The notes: generated by a model from the letters alone, not told the origin. Positions 45,173 through 59,871 are shown, numbered from the stretch's first letter. The stretch: 64,000 nt of DNA from Mesocentrotus franciscanus (GCA_037976565.1 CP137675.1:14101330-14165329); one strand, 5' to 3'. Translations and numbers: made by a program.

Positions 45173-47488
45173 GGAGGAGCAGCATTCAGATTCAAGATGG
45201 TGATGGTGACGTTGAAGATGAATTTCGTATGCCATGAGTGATATAATGATAATTATAACTGCTATTATCGTTGAAGATGTTTTGCTAATGCTATGATTGA
45301 TGAGGCAATCTTTCAAAATAAACCACAAAAGAAAGAAGACAAAAAAAAAAAACGGGAGACAATTACAAAACAAATCTGAACCTTCTCGTCACATTTTGAT
45401 CTAATAGAAAACATGCAAGATCCCTGGAAACAACGCTCGTATTTCAGCATTGCACTGTCTTACCATGTATGTTAGCGATTGATACGGGGAGATACTGGCG
45501 TCATTGATCAGAAGGAACGTAGGACGTTTCAGCAGCTGCTTTCGTATCGAACAGTGGTCTGTCTTTCTGAGCAACCTACAGCATCGCCTTTAGCGAGGTG
45601 TTCTCGCTGGCAAAACTCGTATTTTGGATGATTCAATCAAAGAAATTATTCCCTTCTGATTTCTATTCTTTGTCAATTATATATCCTCTGTGTATATTTA
45701 ACAAATGGTTGTGTATCATTATATTCTTTCGCAGCTATCTTGGTTTCCATTATAATTCTACTTTCTTCTATTCGTTTCTTTGTTCTTTTCGTTATGAATA
45801 TAATCACCCTACCAAAGACGAATCCCATATCCTCTTTCCTGCTCCACGCTAAAAAAAAAAATCCCACGTTTTCGTTCTTTTCACTTTAATCACCCTCCCC
45901 ATTCTACCACGTCCCAACTCTCGATTTGCTAGCTTTTACTATTCAGAGCACGACTAGCGGGACAAATCCATTTAGATGCAGCCTTTACAAAATGGTCGCA
46001 CAAAAAGAATGAGAACATCCAACAGAGGTGTGACAGAAATATTTTGAGGTATATACACGTAACTTTTTCTGAGTCATTTTTGTCGTTCACCTCTGCCTTA
46101 ACTTTTCACCTTGAACCTATACCATTGCACGTACATGCATAATAATTCAGTCGAAAAAATATAAACTAAATTCAATCTTTCTATGTTTTTTATGTGATAG
46201 ACGCTGCAAATGGGGAACGTGCAGAGTAAAGTGGCAAATGTGACATTGCGATGCAATATGCGGTAGGCATAGCATGCATAAATCCATTAATTTTAAGATT
46301 ATTGTCATCTAGGAGTATTATTATTTTATTACAATGTTTAAATTTAGTTCATAATACTAAATATGTTATATCCAATGCAATCTTATCTCTAGAAAAGTCG
46401 TACACAGGCACACATACCGACCAAATAAAAATGAATGATTATTCAAGGACGAAGCCGACACTTCATTAACGCCTCACGGCTTATAAAATGAATATTATAT
46501 ATCATAATACCCCTGTGAATTTGTTTTGAAATAAGAGCTTCCGAAAGCGTAACTGAACAACATTTTTTATAATTTTGTACTTTATAGTCATTAAGCTGGT
46601 AATTGAGAGATGTTTTCACACAATCAATTTAAGATGTCACGATTGGATCACCGTTCATTTCGCAGATACATGCATATTTTTATAATAAGATAGTAAGTTA
46701 CCTTCAGTATAGTAGATGGAAGAAAACAAATAGCCTATATTAGGGCGATATCAATGTTACTAAAAAGCACCTTGGATTGTTTCCTAATAAGGATAAGTAT
46801 ACAGAGAACAGGAAACGAAAATCATACATGTTAGATTTTAGAAGATGTAACCCGACACCTAAAGAAGCCTGCGTAATGCCCATGCTAAAATATCACCTGG
46901 CTTTATACTCGCTGCTAGATGTATTCAAAAGGACCCAATCTCGCCACCCTTCCTGGCCACCATTCTGCCCGGAATACACCGGATCGAGGGATTCGATTTT
47001 GCACGTGTAGTGATCTGGTACGAGGGAACATCTTCGGATTCTTTTTTTTTTCTCTCCCACAAGCCCTCAGTCTCTTGTTCCCACGTGTCGCATCCATCGA
47101 CTCCGACATTCTCACCGTCGGCGCTCCAACCCGATAGCTTTCCCACCTTCCTGCAATCATAATTTGCCACCCAAGTGATCATTTCACTGAATGCTATTCA
47201 CGAAAGAAACAGACAATAAATCACAAATATGTAATGATATTCAAAGCAAGCCATTTAATTCTATGGACCCGAGTGAATAAAAATGTGACGAAAATGGTCA
47301 TAGAGTTGTTTTAAAGAGACACACGAGTAATTTATGGAGGCAAATTTGATACCATTTCTATTTTTATGCTATCTGAATTCATTTGATTTGTCAACTACAT
47401 GGAATTCTAAACGTTTATTTCTGAATGATAAGACGTCAAGTTACTTTGGTATTGTCAATTCTTGATTTCTTTATCCACCTAGGCTTAA
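45173..47488. other. Intergenic sequence, one coding-like stretch
   Basis: The segment 46917-47030 has above-average GC and is open in several frames on both strands, so its coding status is undecided. Nothing else supportable. Confidence 0.3.
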
Positions 47489-48022
47489 AGTGACTTGGTA
47501 ACATTGTTGAAGGTTGATTAAAAAATTGCGTAATTTTGGTATGAAATGTTACTTATTATCTTCCTTTTAATGTACTAACCCTCTAACATGCAAAAAATCC
47601 TGAAAAAATTCTCAAACCACAAAGATATTAATGGTTTTCTAAGAAGGCGACACTGGTAAACACCCTCTAACAGTGATCAACAGTAAATTCTCCCAACCAT
47701 TTTTGAATTTTCCCAACTGTTTTTCCATGAGAAAAAGACATAAAACAGGCAATAAAAAATCTGTCAACACTTAAATGTCTGGAATGGTATGTAGAGCCAA
47801 TTTATTGCTTTGTGGCGATTTATATTCACCTACAATGTAATTAAATTGTAATAATATAGTTGGGAGAATTAAGAAATCGATCAGATCAGTTTTCCCAATT
47901 TGTATCATTAATAATGGTCCGTTTTCACTCAAATTTTCAGATTATCTTTAATTGTACATCGAGCATTGAAGTCACTACCTTAGCACCACTTTATCTCATC
48001 TTAACAATGTTACAAAGTCACT
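47489..48022 (+). mobile_element. Family G TTAA element, copy 1
   Basis: 534 bases with TTAA at 47485-47488 and 48023-48026. Ends AGTGACTTGGTAACATTGTT and, in reverse complement, AGTGACTTTGTAACATTGTT. No coding capacity. Confidence 0.9.
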
Positions 48023-48130
48023 TTAAGGATGTTCATGTTCACCTATTCACTTAATAATTTCTTCAGAGAGTTGCATGGGAAACCGTGAACGTGTTTTACC
48101 CCCAAAGAATACTAACAATGATTAAATAGT

Positions 48131-48312
48131 CAAACCTGCTTTAGTGACCACCTATATAGGAAGACCACCTGTCTACAAAGACCACATTTTTTGTTTCCCT
48201 TGAAAATGGTTTCTCATTGAAACATGTACTAAAGGAACCTGTACATAAAGACCACCTGCCTATAAAGACCACTTTTCTTTCCTCCCTTGGGTGGTCGTTA
48301 TAGACAGGTTTC
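48131..48312. mobile_element. Short inverted-end element I
   Basis: The left end CAAACCTGCTTTAGTGACCA matches, in reverse complement, GAAACCTGTCTATAACGACC at the right. Inside, ACCACCTGTCTACAAAGACC is repeated (48166 and 48252 areas). Similar words appear in the RCC1-gene 3' UTR at 28318-28446. Confidence 0.65.
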
Positions 48313-49912
48313 ACTGTATTAAACAGCATGGTTTTGTTAAAATGTTACTTATGGAATGATTTTTTAACATTTATGTGTTAAGAAATATTAATGCACCGTA
48401 TAATCTTTTAAAACTAGGATGGTTTGTGCAAAAAGACCTTGATCTATTTATTTTGCTGAAGCTATAACAAATTTTTTTTTCCATCGTATATCATGTAGCC
48501 TTTCTATGAGTGAAAAGAGTTCACCTTAAACGTTCATAAACTACCAATTTACCACGAAAAATGCTTTGAGAATAAAATTAACGAATCTTTCAATCCCGAG
48601 CATAATAACCTTTTTTTTAAACCACTCCAAAATCAATTAACTTCGTTTCCCCATCCGTATACCCCAAAATAACGATACCTTTTAATAAATGGTTCTAATG
48701 TAATGAAACAGGCCTTGCCTTTTGCTAGTTGAAATATATTTTACACATATTGCTATGAATATGATATATGTATATCGTTGATACGTATTGAATTATATTA
48801 AAAATTAAAGATAAACTATGAAAGAAAAAAAACTGGGTGGGAGTGCACACTTGGGGATTAGCAAAATGAGGTCACCTATAAAGTACGATTGGCTATTTCT
48901 ACTGATGCATACATACTTGCATACTTTTTATCAATTTGAAAATGTTGATTGTTGATGCGCGATCAATATATATATATATATATAAAACTGAAGAAAAGGA
49001 GAAAAACCTTGTAAAGACACACGGGGGGGGGGCGGACACTTAAGGATTAGCGAAAGGAGGTCATCTAAGTAGGACTGGGCATTTCTACTGATGTCCACCG
49101 CAACATGCCCTACTTGTCTCACCCAAAATGACAGTCATCTGGTCACATCGTGCGTCGCCACAACCAAATATAATTCATTTACGGTATATCCCAGTAACCA
49201 AAAAATACATGCGGTCATTTTGTAAGGCGATTTGGTGTTTTTTTTTTTAAATAGGTTTGGACCTTGTCAATTGTCCGCATTCATTCATAGGGTACTGTTG
49301 GTTACTATAGACGCTATCGGATGCCTTTATTGGCTTAAAGAGAGAGAGAGAGAGAAAGAAAGTCGCCGTTAATAGTTTACCTTTGCAACTCTTTTCATTA
49401 AAAATACAAGCGCGTCGATATCATTAGTACAAATTGATTGTAATTCCTGGTCTATTTCTTGAGGGCTATGCATACAAAAAGCAAGGACAAACTATTCAGT
49501 TTCAATATTTGAAATTTATCTCGGTACAAAAGGGTTCTTTTTAACGTTTGTTTTTGTCCATTTATTATTAAAAACCTCTCTGTCATTTGTCATGTTTGTA
49601 GCATTTCCCTTTTACTTTTTTGAAATACATTTATTTCCTCATATTTATTATAGTCGTTTAAAATTGTCTTATTCTCTTATTGTTTGCCCATGGCCATATT
49701 AACAATTTATGAAAAATGGCCTGCTATTTCGAAATATGAGAATTAGGTTATCATTATTATATCGGGTAATTTTTAATATCATAACCCACTTTTCCGCACG
49801 TTTTCACCCGTGACTGAAAAGTCATTCACCTCTGTGAATTTTGGTAAAGGAAAATGGGTGATGTCATATGAGATGTATTTTTTAATGTAAAAATGAATCT
49901 TTCCTTTCTTAA
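48313..49912. other. Intergenic sequence with a direct duplication
   Basis: 48834-48905 and 49015-49095 are diverged direct repeats (GGATTAGC-AAA-GAGGTCA, ATTTCTACTGATG). (TA)n at 48966-48983. No gene. Confidence 0.45.
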
Positions 49913-50428
49913 AGGGACTTGGTAACATTGTTCAGATGATAGAAAATGGTGCTAAGGTAGTGACTTCAATGCTAGATGTACAATTAAAGATAATCTGAAA
50001 GTTTGAGTGAAAGAAAACAGACCCTTATTAATGATAAAAATTGGAAAAAACTGATCTGATCGATTCCTTAATTCTCCCAACTGTATTATTACAATTTAAA
50101 CACATTTTAGGTGAATGTAAATCGTCACAAAGCAATGAATTGGCTTTATATACCATTTCAGACATTTAAGTGTTGAAAGATTTTTAAAAGCCTGTCTTAT
50201 GTCTTATTTTCATGGAAAAACGGTTGGGAAAATTCAAAAATTGTTAGAGGATGTTGCACAGTGACGCCTTCAAAGAAAATCATAAATATCTATGTGGTTT
50301 GAGAATTTTTTAAGGAATTTTTTTTGCATGTTAGAGGGTTAGTACAGTAGAAGGAATATAATAAGTAACATTTCATATAAAAATTACGCAGTTTTTTCAT
50401 CAACCTTCAACAATGTTATCGAGTCACT
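49913..50428 (-). mobile_element. Family G TTAA element, copy 2 (inverted)
   Basis: 516 bases with TTAA at 49909-49912 and 50429-50432. It is the reverse complement of 47489-48022 over its length. Confidence 0.9.
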
Positions 50429-50432
50429 TTAA

Positions 50433-53400
50433 ACAAAGTTGTGCTATCCGCTTTCAAGCCTAGCGCCTTCGTTATGTAGAGTGTTTCGGGTCGCATTATG
50501 CAATTTATTTTTAAGAGGCGTAGATTCAAAGTAAAAAGTTTTATTTTGAAGAAAAAAATATGAATCTATATTCGAAAACGTTTCCATGTGTGATATTAAA
50601 AGGCAATTTGCTTTTTAAATGCCCATGGAAATGTGCATCAACAAATACAAATTTAACAAATGGAAATCTAAATCTAATGAAAATATTTAATTTTATATGG
50701 CCTACTCAGAAATCTTTCGGTGTTATAAAATAGTTATATATTATACACTATATTCTTCTCTGATGTTGAAAATAGAATATGATGATATTACAAAAGTTTC
50801 AAAACATACTATAGAGATAAACATTTTCTTTATATAATTATTTCTTTGTAAAATGTCTTTTTATCTTGAGGTAACAAAATGCCCAAAATAGAAACACTTT
50901 CTCCGCAGTTTCAAATTGTGACATACTTTACAGCCCGTAAAAAAATAATAAAAAACCTCTCAAGGCTCATCCTGTTAAATAAAAAAATTATAGAAAATAA
51001 TTAAAACAATATGTTATTTGTCATACCTAAGGCAATCACATCGATACATTTTAATTACACCGCCCTATTAATTCAGCAAAAGTCATATTGGTTGCCATTG
51101 AGACCCCTTTTCTCTCTATTTCTCTTTCTCTCTTTCTTTTTCTCTCTGACTCTCTTCTATTCATGACCCCTCTCACTTCCGCTTACTTTCTTCTTCTATA
51201 CAGTGCCATGGCCAAGGGAAAACTTTTTATCAGTCGACTTTTCAAGGCAATTGTCAATATGAGTTCATCTTCTGTCAGGCGCCGCTAGGATGTCCTTAAA
51301 CTAGCAGAACTCTTGCCGCTGGGAGCGGGAATGTAGCCCTAAAGCGCTATAGTGCAGGGCAGTCGCCTCCCGAAGCTAGATGTCCACCAAGCCGCGTGGC
51401 ATTAAACGTTAAATCAAGCAACGCGCCTCCCATGTGCTAATCAAGCCGAAGAGGAAAGGAGAGGGGTAGTTTCACCTGGGGTCCAAGTCTAATCGGGCGT
51501 TCACTCGAACATTTTGACGTGCACAAAAACTTTAAAATCGCTCGACGATAACCCACTGACCATACGATAGGCCTGCAGGGGATGCCTCTTCCGCTTTATA
51601 AGTATTAAATAACTTTCGTAAGTCAAGAATACGTTTCAACCTTATGTATAAGCAGTAAGATGAGATCAATACAGTGACAGAAATTCACTACTGGGGTACC
51701 AAGGTTTTTGCGCCGCTTTCTGACTCTGCTTTTTGTAGCACTTCAGGATGAACTTCTTAAGTCTTTAGAGCTTGATCAATAATGGTGAAATGCTTGTGCA
51801 TATAGCTTGATAAAAGCTATAGTTCATTTGAAAAGTGAATAATTCAACCATTTGGTACAACTTGTAGGCCACAATGAATAAGGGAGAAACACCTTGGCAA
51901 AACCTACATAATATATCATGATGGACATTTCACAGTTTTTCCTTTTTGCCCATGTACATAGTGTAAGTTTTTGACAATTTTTTTGCTAGGTCATTTCAAA
52001 GAAGCTGTTCAAAAAGCATGTGTGTAATACCTCCTAATGTTGTCAAGATTGCCGTCTATAGAAACCAATGAAGTACATGGAACAGTTTGCCATAGGATGT
52101 GATGATCAGCAACTGCAATTATATGCTTGATAATTATTAGAAGAATACTCTGTTTTTTTTTTTGGGGGGGGGGTTAGAATTGTTGACGAATAGCATATTC
52201 ATCATCCTGACACACACTTTCCTGTGCCATTAAAATTTAAACCTCAGAGACTAAAACAGTTTCCTTTTCCCATTATTTCCTGGAATAGCCCAGTCATGGA
52301 ACCATGGTCCATGGATGAAATAAGGTTAAAGTATACATGTATATAGTTAGATAAATAAAGAAAAGTATCGTAAAGATCAAAGTAATTTGTTAAAGTAATA
52401 ACATAATTAAATTAAGGTAAGGAAAAGTAGAGAAACAGTAAATGTAAGTATCGTAAAGAAAAGCAAAGATGAATAAATCAAATTAAGAATAGAGTAAATT
52501 CGCAGGAGGTATAACAGTAAAGAAATGTAAAATAAAGTTTAAAAAAAAAATTTAAATGAGTGAAAGTAAACTTAATGTAAAATGAAGTGAAATAATACAA
52601 ATTAAAATAGAAGTATATTTTGTTTCTATCTCAAATGTTGCTTCAAGGACTTGTCTTTTCTTTAAGCATTATCCTCCGAACTCCATCTCATTTCTTGTTT
52701 CTGTTGATTGATACTTCCACAATTTCTTCCAATACTCCCACACGGTTTTACACGCTATGTAATCCTAATCCCGCTTTGAATAAAACAAGCATCTTATTTC
52801 CACACAGGTGATACATTAAACCTTAGATTTGCGTCTTTGCCTTTGGAACGAACAACGTCGATTCTTTGTTTTTCCATTAATTTTTTCCTCCATTTGCGAT
52901 GAGTATCACCCCCTCCCACCCCACCCTACACCAGATTCCCCTTTGTACTTCATTAAAAAGACGGATAGCAACTACGCACACGATTTCCCCCTCGCACATC
53001 CAACCGCCCACACCCTCTTAGTAATGGCGTGTATGATGTTGGTATGTGTATCCACTGGCATCCGATTTCTTCTTTCACGAAACGACCCGTCAGCATAGTA
53101 CCCTAGACTGATGGCTTAGCTTCCTGGGTTTTAGTCTAGAATAACAGCTAAGTGACGGCAGAGAAAATGAGGAAAAACCCCTTCTTTTTCCCAGTCTGAT
53201 GCGTGCTTTTGTAATATCTTTGTTTTTTGTCCATGTCTGTTAAGAGAAGGAGGTAAAAAAGAAAAAAGGAAGAAAAAACAGGGGATAGAGTGATCGTTCA
53301 ATAACACGTGATGAAAGTCATTGCGGTTACGGCCTTTTGGTGTCTGTCCTAGGATGGAGTTTTTAGCCGTAGGTCCCGTGGTATTTGTTCAATTAGATGT

Positions 53401-54079
53401 AGAATGAAGCGGATGTCCTGTATATAACATCTCGTCTTTGATACATTTTGCCATTACATATTGACCACTGTCTTCCGGATGTAAAAAGAAGATGAATATA
53501 TATCTGTGACGGTTCAAACACATTTAAAGCAGCCTAGGAAATGTGCACCGTACAAACAATACAAACACAACAATTTTGATATAGTTCTAATTTGGGGTAA
53601 GTATGATTTCATTTTATTTAAGAGCAGGCCCACCACTAGATAACCTCATCAAATATAAAAGTACATTTTTACAAATAACAGTTTTTAAGTACAGCAATCT
53701 CAGTGCCCTATAGATCATATCATAGTATTATGATTGATTATTACTGCATGCAAAATTAAGCGAGTTTGCCCTTTCGGCTGTTATGCTTAATGCTGGAATT
53801 TACTATCAGCAACCACAAGAACCATTAGAATGTACAAGAAATTCATATACAAATTTGTTCATTGTCAGAAATTTAAAAATAACTTTACCACAAGAGACGT
53901 AAATAAGCCCCTAAAATATTATTTATTATTATTTGAATTTATATAGCAATTCTACCAATATATACTTTTCTAGATTGGATTTACACAATGGTGTTTATTT
54001 GATGTTTTGGACATTATCCTTCCCATTGATAGTCGGGTAGAAAATATTAAAAATGTATGTTTTATGATAATTCGCATGC
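50433..54079. other. Intergenic sequence, no convincing gene
   Basis: AT-rich. The part 51270-51500 is more GC-rich, without a reading frame. A retroposon-tail-like piece (TTATTATTTGAATTTATATAG) lies near 53926. Confidence 0.35.
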
Positions 54080-54105
54080 GTTTTTTTTTTTTTTTTTTTT
54101 TTTTA
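54080..54105. repeat. Poly-T tract
   Basis: About 25 consecutive T. Confidence 0.9.
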
Positions 54106-54465
54106 CTATACTTTGATTAGGAACTGAATTCAAAGGCTGACCACTATAATGATAAAATATGGAAGAAATATTTTATCGTTTATATGCTGTAACCATTGGC
54201 ATTGCATTTTAATCATAAACCATAAAACTTCAAATAATTTTAAGGCATCATATTTCTTATCTAACACTATCACAACCGTCATTTATACATCATTCAGCTT
54301 TTAATTATTAATCGTTGATAGGAATGATCGCCACATTATCAGGATAATATGGACGCACTAATACGCACGCAACTAATAAATGCATACAAACATATCAATC
54401 TACCCTTTCACCATGATGATAGTTATTCAGATTTATTAAAATTCGTCTTAAGTATATCCCACTAT

Positions 54466-54985
54466 TTGTTCTCCTTCTTCTTCTTCATCATTTTCTTTTT
54501 ATTCTTCTTTTTCCTCTTCTTCATGCCCTTCTTTTTCCTCTTCTTCATGCCCTTCTTCTTCCTCTTCTATCGCTTCTTCTTCTTCCTCCTCATCATCTTC
54601 CTTTTCTTCTTCTTCTTCTTCTTCTTTTTCCTCCTCCACCTCCTCATATTCTTCTTTTTTTTCCTTCTTCTTCTTCTTCTTCTTCTTCTTCTTCTTCTTC
54701 CTCCTCCTCTTCCTCCTTTTCCTCTTCTTCTTTCTCCTCCTATTCTAATTTCTCTTCTTTTCATCATTATATTCTTCTTTTTCTCCCTTTTCTCCTTCGT
54801 TTCTTTTCTTTTCTTCTTCTTCTTCTTCTTCTTCTTCTTCTTCTTCTTCTTCTTCTTCTTCTTCTTCTTCTTCTTCTTCAGTCTTCTTCTTCAGCTTCTA
54901 TTTCTTCATTTTCTTCTACCCCTTTTTTTTTTTTTTTTTTCTTCTTCTTCTTCTTCTTCTTCTTCTTCTTCTTCTTCTTCTTCTT
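54466..54985. repeat. (TTC)n-rich pyrimidine tract
   Basis: About 520 bases of TTC/CTC/TTT, pure TTC at 54816-54878 and 54941-54985. It yields an artefactual poly-Phe/Leu/Ser frame. Confidence 0.95.
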
Positions 54986-54990
54986 CGACG

Positions 54991-57897
54991 ATCGCATTAT
55001 ACAGTCGCAAATCAGTTTCGTATCGTATATTTTTCCTGAATATTCTTTTTAAGTCTGGATATTTGCTGACTATTTGCGAGTCTGGATTTTATAGCTCCAT
55101 GATATTACGGATGATTGGAATGGTGATTTAGCTGGAGATTGTTCCATGGTGTATTAGAAATCAATAACAGTACCCCTGAGTAAGAGAAGCCGGATGAAAC
55201 GGATGTTGCGAGAGAGGAGTGGGAGACGATTCGGAAACGCATCGGGGTAATGATCTGGCACAACCCGAGGCAAAACGTTTTTTTTTGTTTAACTTTTAAG
55301 ATGGGATATAAAGCTAGAATAGAATAAATCAGCCCATAAGACGCTTGTTGCAACTTAAATGCCTCTTATCGTCTCCATCTTTATTTCTCGTTTATATCTA
55401 TAAACCAGGATACGTATTCTATATCTTTACATTTCGATGAATTTATGTTGCAATTAATGACAATACTTCCAATCAGAAGTATTTTCCATATCAAGCAATC
55501 GGTTTCCTTTTCGTCAATCAACTAATATTTTGTCTTTACATTCAGTGAAAGTACAATCCTCTGGCAAAAACGATGATGAATGAAAACTTTGAGATTTCTC
55601 AACACGATATTATAGTTGTCTTATTTTCAGTGACTATTTTAAGGTTTGTTGATATATGAGAGTAATTATGGATACAAAAGAAAAAATAAATATATATCTT
55701 TCCCTAGGAGAAAAAAAGAGTAGATGATGAAAATGACTTCTCGATAATAAGGAATACAGAACAAAGTCTTTCCCTGTTCAATGAACACGATATATTACAC
55801 TAATTATCTCGACAATGAGAGTAGAAATATGTTCTTTCTTTTCATCATTTTTTATCAAAAATATATCACCATGAATGAATAAACCTTTGAAATCCATAAA
55901 TGAATTCTATTTGGAGCCTTTTTCATGTACATGTTGTACACGTTTTGCAGTATATCAATAATAAAACTTACATTATGTAGTAACGAAACGATAACATTAC
56001 ACATTTACGTACCGATATCCATTTTAATTGCATTTTGATTTTTTTTAAAATTCAAACCGTCCTGACGTATGAAATGATTTTCCTCAATGCCCTGTGGCTG
56101 AATTTTTATTGTAAAAAAAATGTTATAAAAATATGCATCCCTAGGAAAATTACACGATTAAGAAATGCAAAACCAGAAAATGTATTTAATTTTTAAATAA
56201 AGTATGTACATAAAAATGTTACTTTAATTTCCTCACCATTATCCAATCGCAATTAAATTTTAAAAATCTTTTTATTTAACATAAAGTCTACTCTTCTTCG
56301 TATATTTTTTAAAAGATATGTGAATATTGCCTGCAGAGGAAGATTCATGGATGCCTGAAAATGACTCAAATTTTGCCAGGTGACCCTTAAATTTATGACT
56401 TAGTGTCGAAATGTTTATTTTCATATAAATCATCATTTCGTATGCAAAATATTTTCATCTGCCGTGACAGATTTCGGGGAGCGTTCTTTTGACCACTGAA
56501 TTCAAACACTTTTAACGACTTTCGTTAATTTGTGGCCATCTCCAATATAAACCAAGGAAGATAACCGCATATGAAGTACAGCAATAGAGATAGGTGCCGA
56601 ACAGGCAATGCAGGCTCCGTGTTTCCCCCATATGTCTCCCGCTAGCCTCGCCTGGCGACATGTGTACTCGTCGTAGCTATTCGCGGCGGAAACTCATTGT
56701 ATAAATGGCGTATTTTACATGTTAACGCAAGCTATTGCAAGCTGGTCTGAACTTTGGAGCCTTTCCTGTCGATGTCTATATACGTGATGTTTCACGCCTC
56801 TATAATTTAGTGCATAGATCATAATACGTGACTTGTTTGACAAATGTACTGATATAGGCCTACTGAAATTTGATTAATTATTGTCACCATAATGCATAGT
56901 GCAGTTATGTACATAAATCCGCAGTTTTGCTACTCACTTCAGCTTTAGGGATATGGAAACTATATTCTGAATTCTAATTTCTAATAACTTGTACAGTGTA
57001 TATATAAAACAATGAAACGAAAAGAAAACGAAACATTTAACAACAAAAAACAATCAGATATTCATTGTGAAGACCTTTTTACCAGGTACAGAGGAGACAA
57101 CCCTCCTTTCTTATCTGATTATATGTTTATATTATATATTTCTAGGTCATATTCCAGTCATTTAATGGAATTTTAAAATGATATTCACTCCTCTTGTGAA
57201 AAAAGGTCGTCTCTGTTACGAGAATTTGAACGTGCGGAATACGAGGCGATGTTTTTAATTAAAGCCCTAATCAATGACTACTGAAAGGTTTTTATGACAT
57301 CATTTACAGGCTCCTTCAAAACCATAGAGATGCGGGACTCATCTATCCTACAAAATGAGTTATAAACAGTTAATTAATGATATTATAGATACAAAATAAG
57401 AGAAATTACGGGAGAGTGAATGAGAGAGACAGAATGAGAGGCGAAAACAGATTTGACGGGAGAAAAGGAGCGATGAGACGGGCGAAATATTTATTCCAAC
57501 CATATTTTAGAATTAGACCGTTATGAGTTGAATTGTACCCATGATTTAAATCTTGTTAAAAGGCGCCAAAATTAAGGGAGAAAAACAACGAAATCGTTAT
57601 ACAAAACACAAGCACAATCCATAGGGGTGACATGAACTATGTTTGACAATGCCATTAGTAGAGCTTATTGTCTAATTAGTGGCGTCATTAAAAGCCTGCA
57701 AGCCAGAAAGCAGGTGTCAATAGAGGAACAAAGCAATCGCTTTTCCGATCATTTCCTTAAAAAAACACAATCCACAGTATCCTAACAATATGATATTATA
57801 TATTTATAATTATCCACGACGTACATAAATGTCAGTAAACCTTATCGAACATAAAGGTCATAAACAGAAAGCCACTGAAGCTACTGCTCAATTTCTC
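54991..57897. other. Intergenic sequence, no gene found
   Basis: AT-rich. A short GC-richer stretch at 56590-56700 has no reading frame. Confidence 0.35.
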
Positions 57898-58140
57898 GTC
57901 TTGCTACAGTAATTCTGCGGTTGTCTAAATAGGTCATCAGTTTCGGGGGTTGGCCGACCAAAAAAGGCGGGGATGAGGTTGCCTGGTCTATTTACTTTGT
58001 GCTAATTCGCTCTGCTTATTTGATCACATTATGTCTGTCTGCCCCAGCCACAGGATAAATAAAATGAGCCCGTGCTAATGATTGAGTAATTAATCATCCA
58101 CTAAAGAAACCTAACCTGCGTATCCTCTGGGGGCCCCCAC
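57898..58140. promoter_or_regulatory. Candidate cis-regulatory block with homeodomain-type sites
   Basis: A compositionally complex, non-repetitive island in AT-rich DNA. It carries clustered ATTA cores (GCTAATTCG at about 58000, GCTAATGATTGAGTAATTAA at 58074-58093) and a GGGGGCCCCC palindrome at 58129-58138. There is no open frame. Regulatory role is inference only. Confidence 0.25.
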
Positions 58141-59870
58141 TTATCTCTCCGAATAAAACAAAAAAATCAGCAGTTTTTATAGTCAGGCAATTTTCTCAAT
58201 AGGGTTAGGGGGTTAACCTGTAATTATGGTTGGATTAAAGCGATACGATGAATGCTCCGTGGATAATAATAAAAAAGACCGAATGTAACCCGGAGCATAG
58301 GTAGCTCTCATCGGGTTTTGCTACTTTTGTCTAAGCGACATCTATCGGGGTACTGCTCTCGCTCTTTGCCGGGGTGGCTGTCTGTGACACGATGGCACCG
58401 TATGTCTGTGTATGCTCGTTCAACTATGCTTTCATATTTTGTGTCTTCCATGACCTTAATCGTCCTATTATTTGCGTATGTCTTTGTTAATTTTCTCCTT
58501 TCTGAATTATATCTGATCCAGATCGTGTATGTTCTATAAGTACATTGGCTTAATGGAGGCAGACCTCCGCGAGTGTGCTAAAGATTCGTGAGGTGAATGA
58601 GCTTATCAAGTCCCATTTCACAATTTAAAAGAGAAAATAATAATCATTCGTATAATCAAGAATATCGTATAAAATAGTATGGTATAGAAGTACATAAACC
58701 GTAGATACGGACTGTATCAAACAATCAGGTTAAAATAATGATTGGTTAACGCATTAATGGAATATTATTACATTTTGACTTTGAGTACTCATGTGGAAAT
58801 ATCTTTGGGAATGTTTTCACGAGATTATTTTCGTTGGATCTTAGATTCATACCTTACTCAGACCTGATTCAAAATATCACACTGTTTGAAGTTCTTACTA
58901 CACATTTTAGAATAGCATTTGTATCTACACCATATGAAATTTGAATTCAACAAAAGAGACTTTTGTTAAAATATCAATAGTTTTGTATTAAGTTCTTTGA
59001 GTGCTTTCTATTCAAAGGCATGGTTTTCAGATGACGCACAACGTTCACGGCCTCTGTCTTTCTAATTTCTGTCTTGTTCTACTCTCTCCCATGTGCGTGT
59101 GTGCGTGTGAGAGTAGGTTTGTGCGCGAGGGCGACCTCCTTTCTCTGAGTTGTTTTGGATGAGGGCTTCTTATTTTTGTCTGAGAAGAGGGTAAAAATAT
59201 AATTCCTTGTTGCTATCATTTTCATAAGACTTATTTTGCCTGTCCCCAGGCTTACAAAAGAATGAAAAGGAAATGAATGCCAGAAGAAGAAAAGGAAAAA
59301 AAGACGGGGAAGAGGGGGAATATATATGCAAATGTTTCTTTGATTTCCCACTATTGCCCGTTCCATCTATTTCGGATAGTTTCCATACACAAAGCAAAAA
59401 TATCTGCAGTTCTTCCAAACTTTCTATTCGATGACAAATGATGCGGTAGTTGTTATCATAAATGTGATAAACTAAAGAATAAACTTTGAAGTGTAAACTG
59501 GGTTAGATTTAAGGAAACGCAGTGGTCCTATGTCCTCTGAACATGATTTATTGGAAAGATGATACGTGATCGCTTTAGAGGGGCTTTAATCTGAAAAAGA
59601 AATTGATTCGTAATGAAATTGAACTTACCACAACACGACCTTGGTGCAAAATCATGCTTAGTACGTCAATCTTTCCCTTTTTGTCACATTTATTCTCTTT
59701 ATTTGCCCCGTGTGGCCTTTTTAAATCATCTCAAATCATATTTATTAATATTTCGAAAATGATCGAAAACCCATTTTCTCTTTTTTCTTTTTTTAAACAT
59801 TGAGCCATAATTTATCACATTATAAAAAGAAGCGCTGGATATTTGCTAAAGACATTACGTACAACTGTAT

Positions 59871-59871
<1 letters not shown>
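58141..59871. other. Intergenic sequence, no gene found
   Basis: Includes the solitary family F end at 59575-59590. Otherwise nothing supportable. Confidence 0.35.

Noticed and set aside
46915..47182. Overlapping 72-85 codon frames on both strands
   Set aside because: Several frames are open because the segment is GC-richer; none has splice support or a recognisable domain.
54349..55131. 260-codon Phe/Leu-rich frame resembling membrane segments
   Set aside because: A reading of a TTC/CTC/TTT pyrimidine tract, not a protein.
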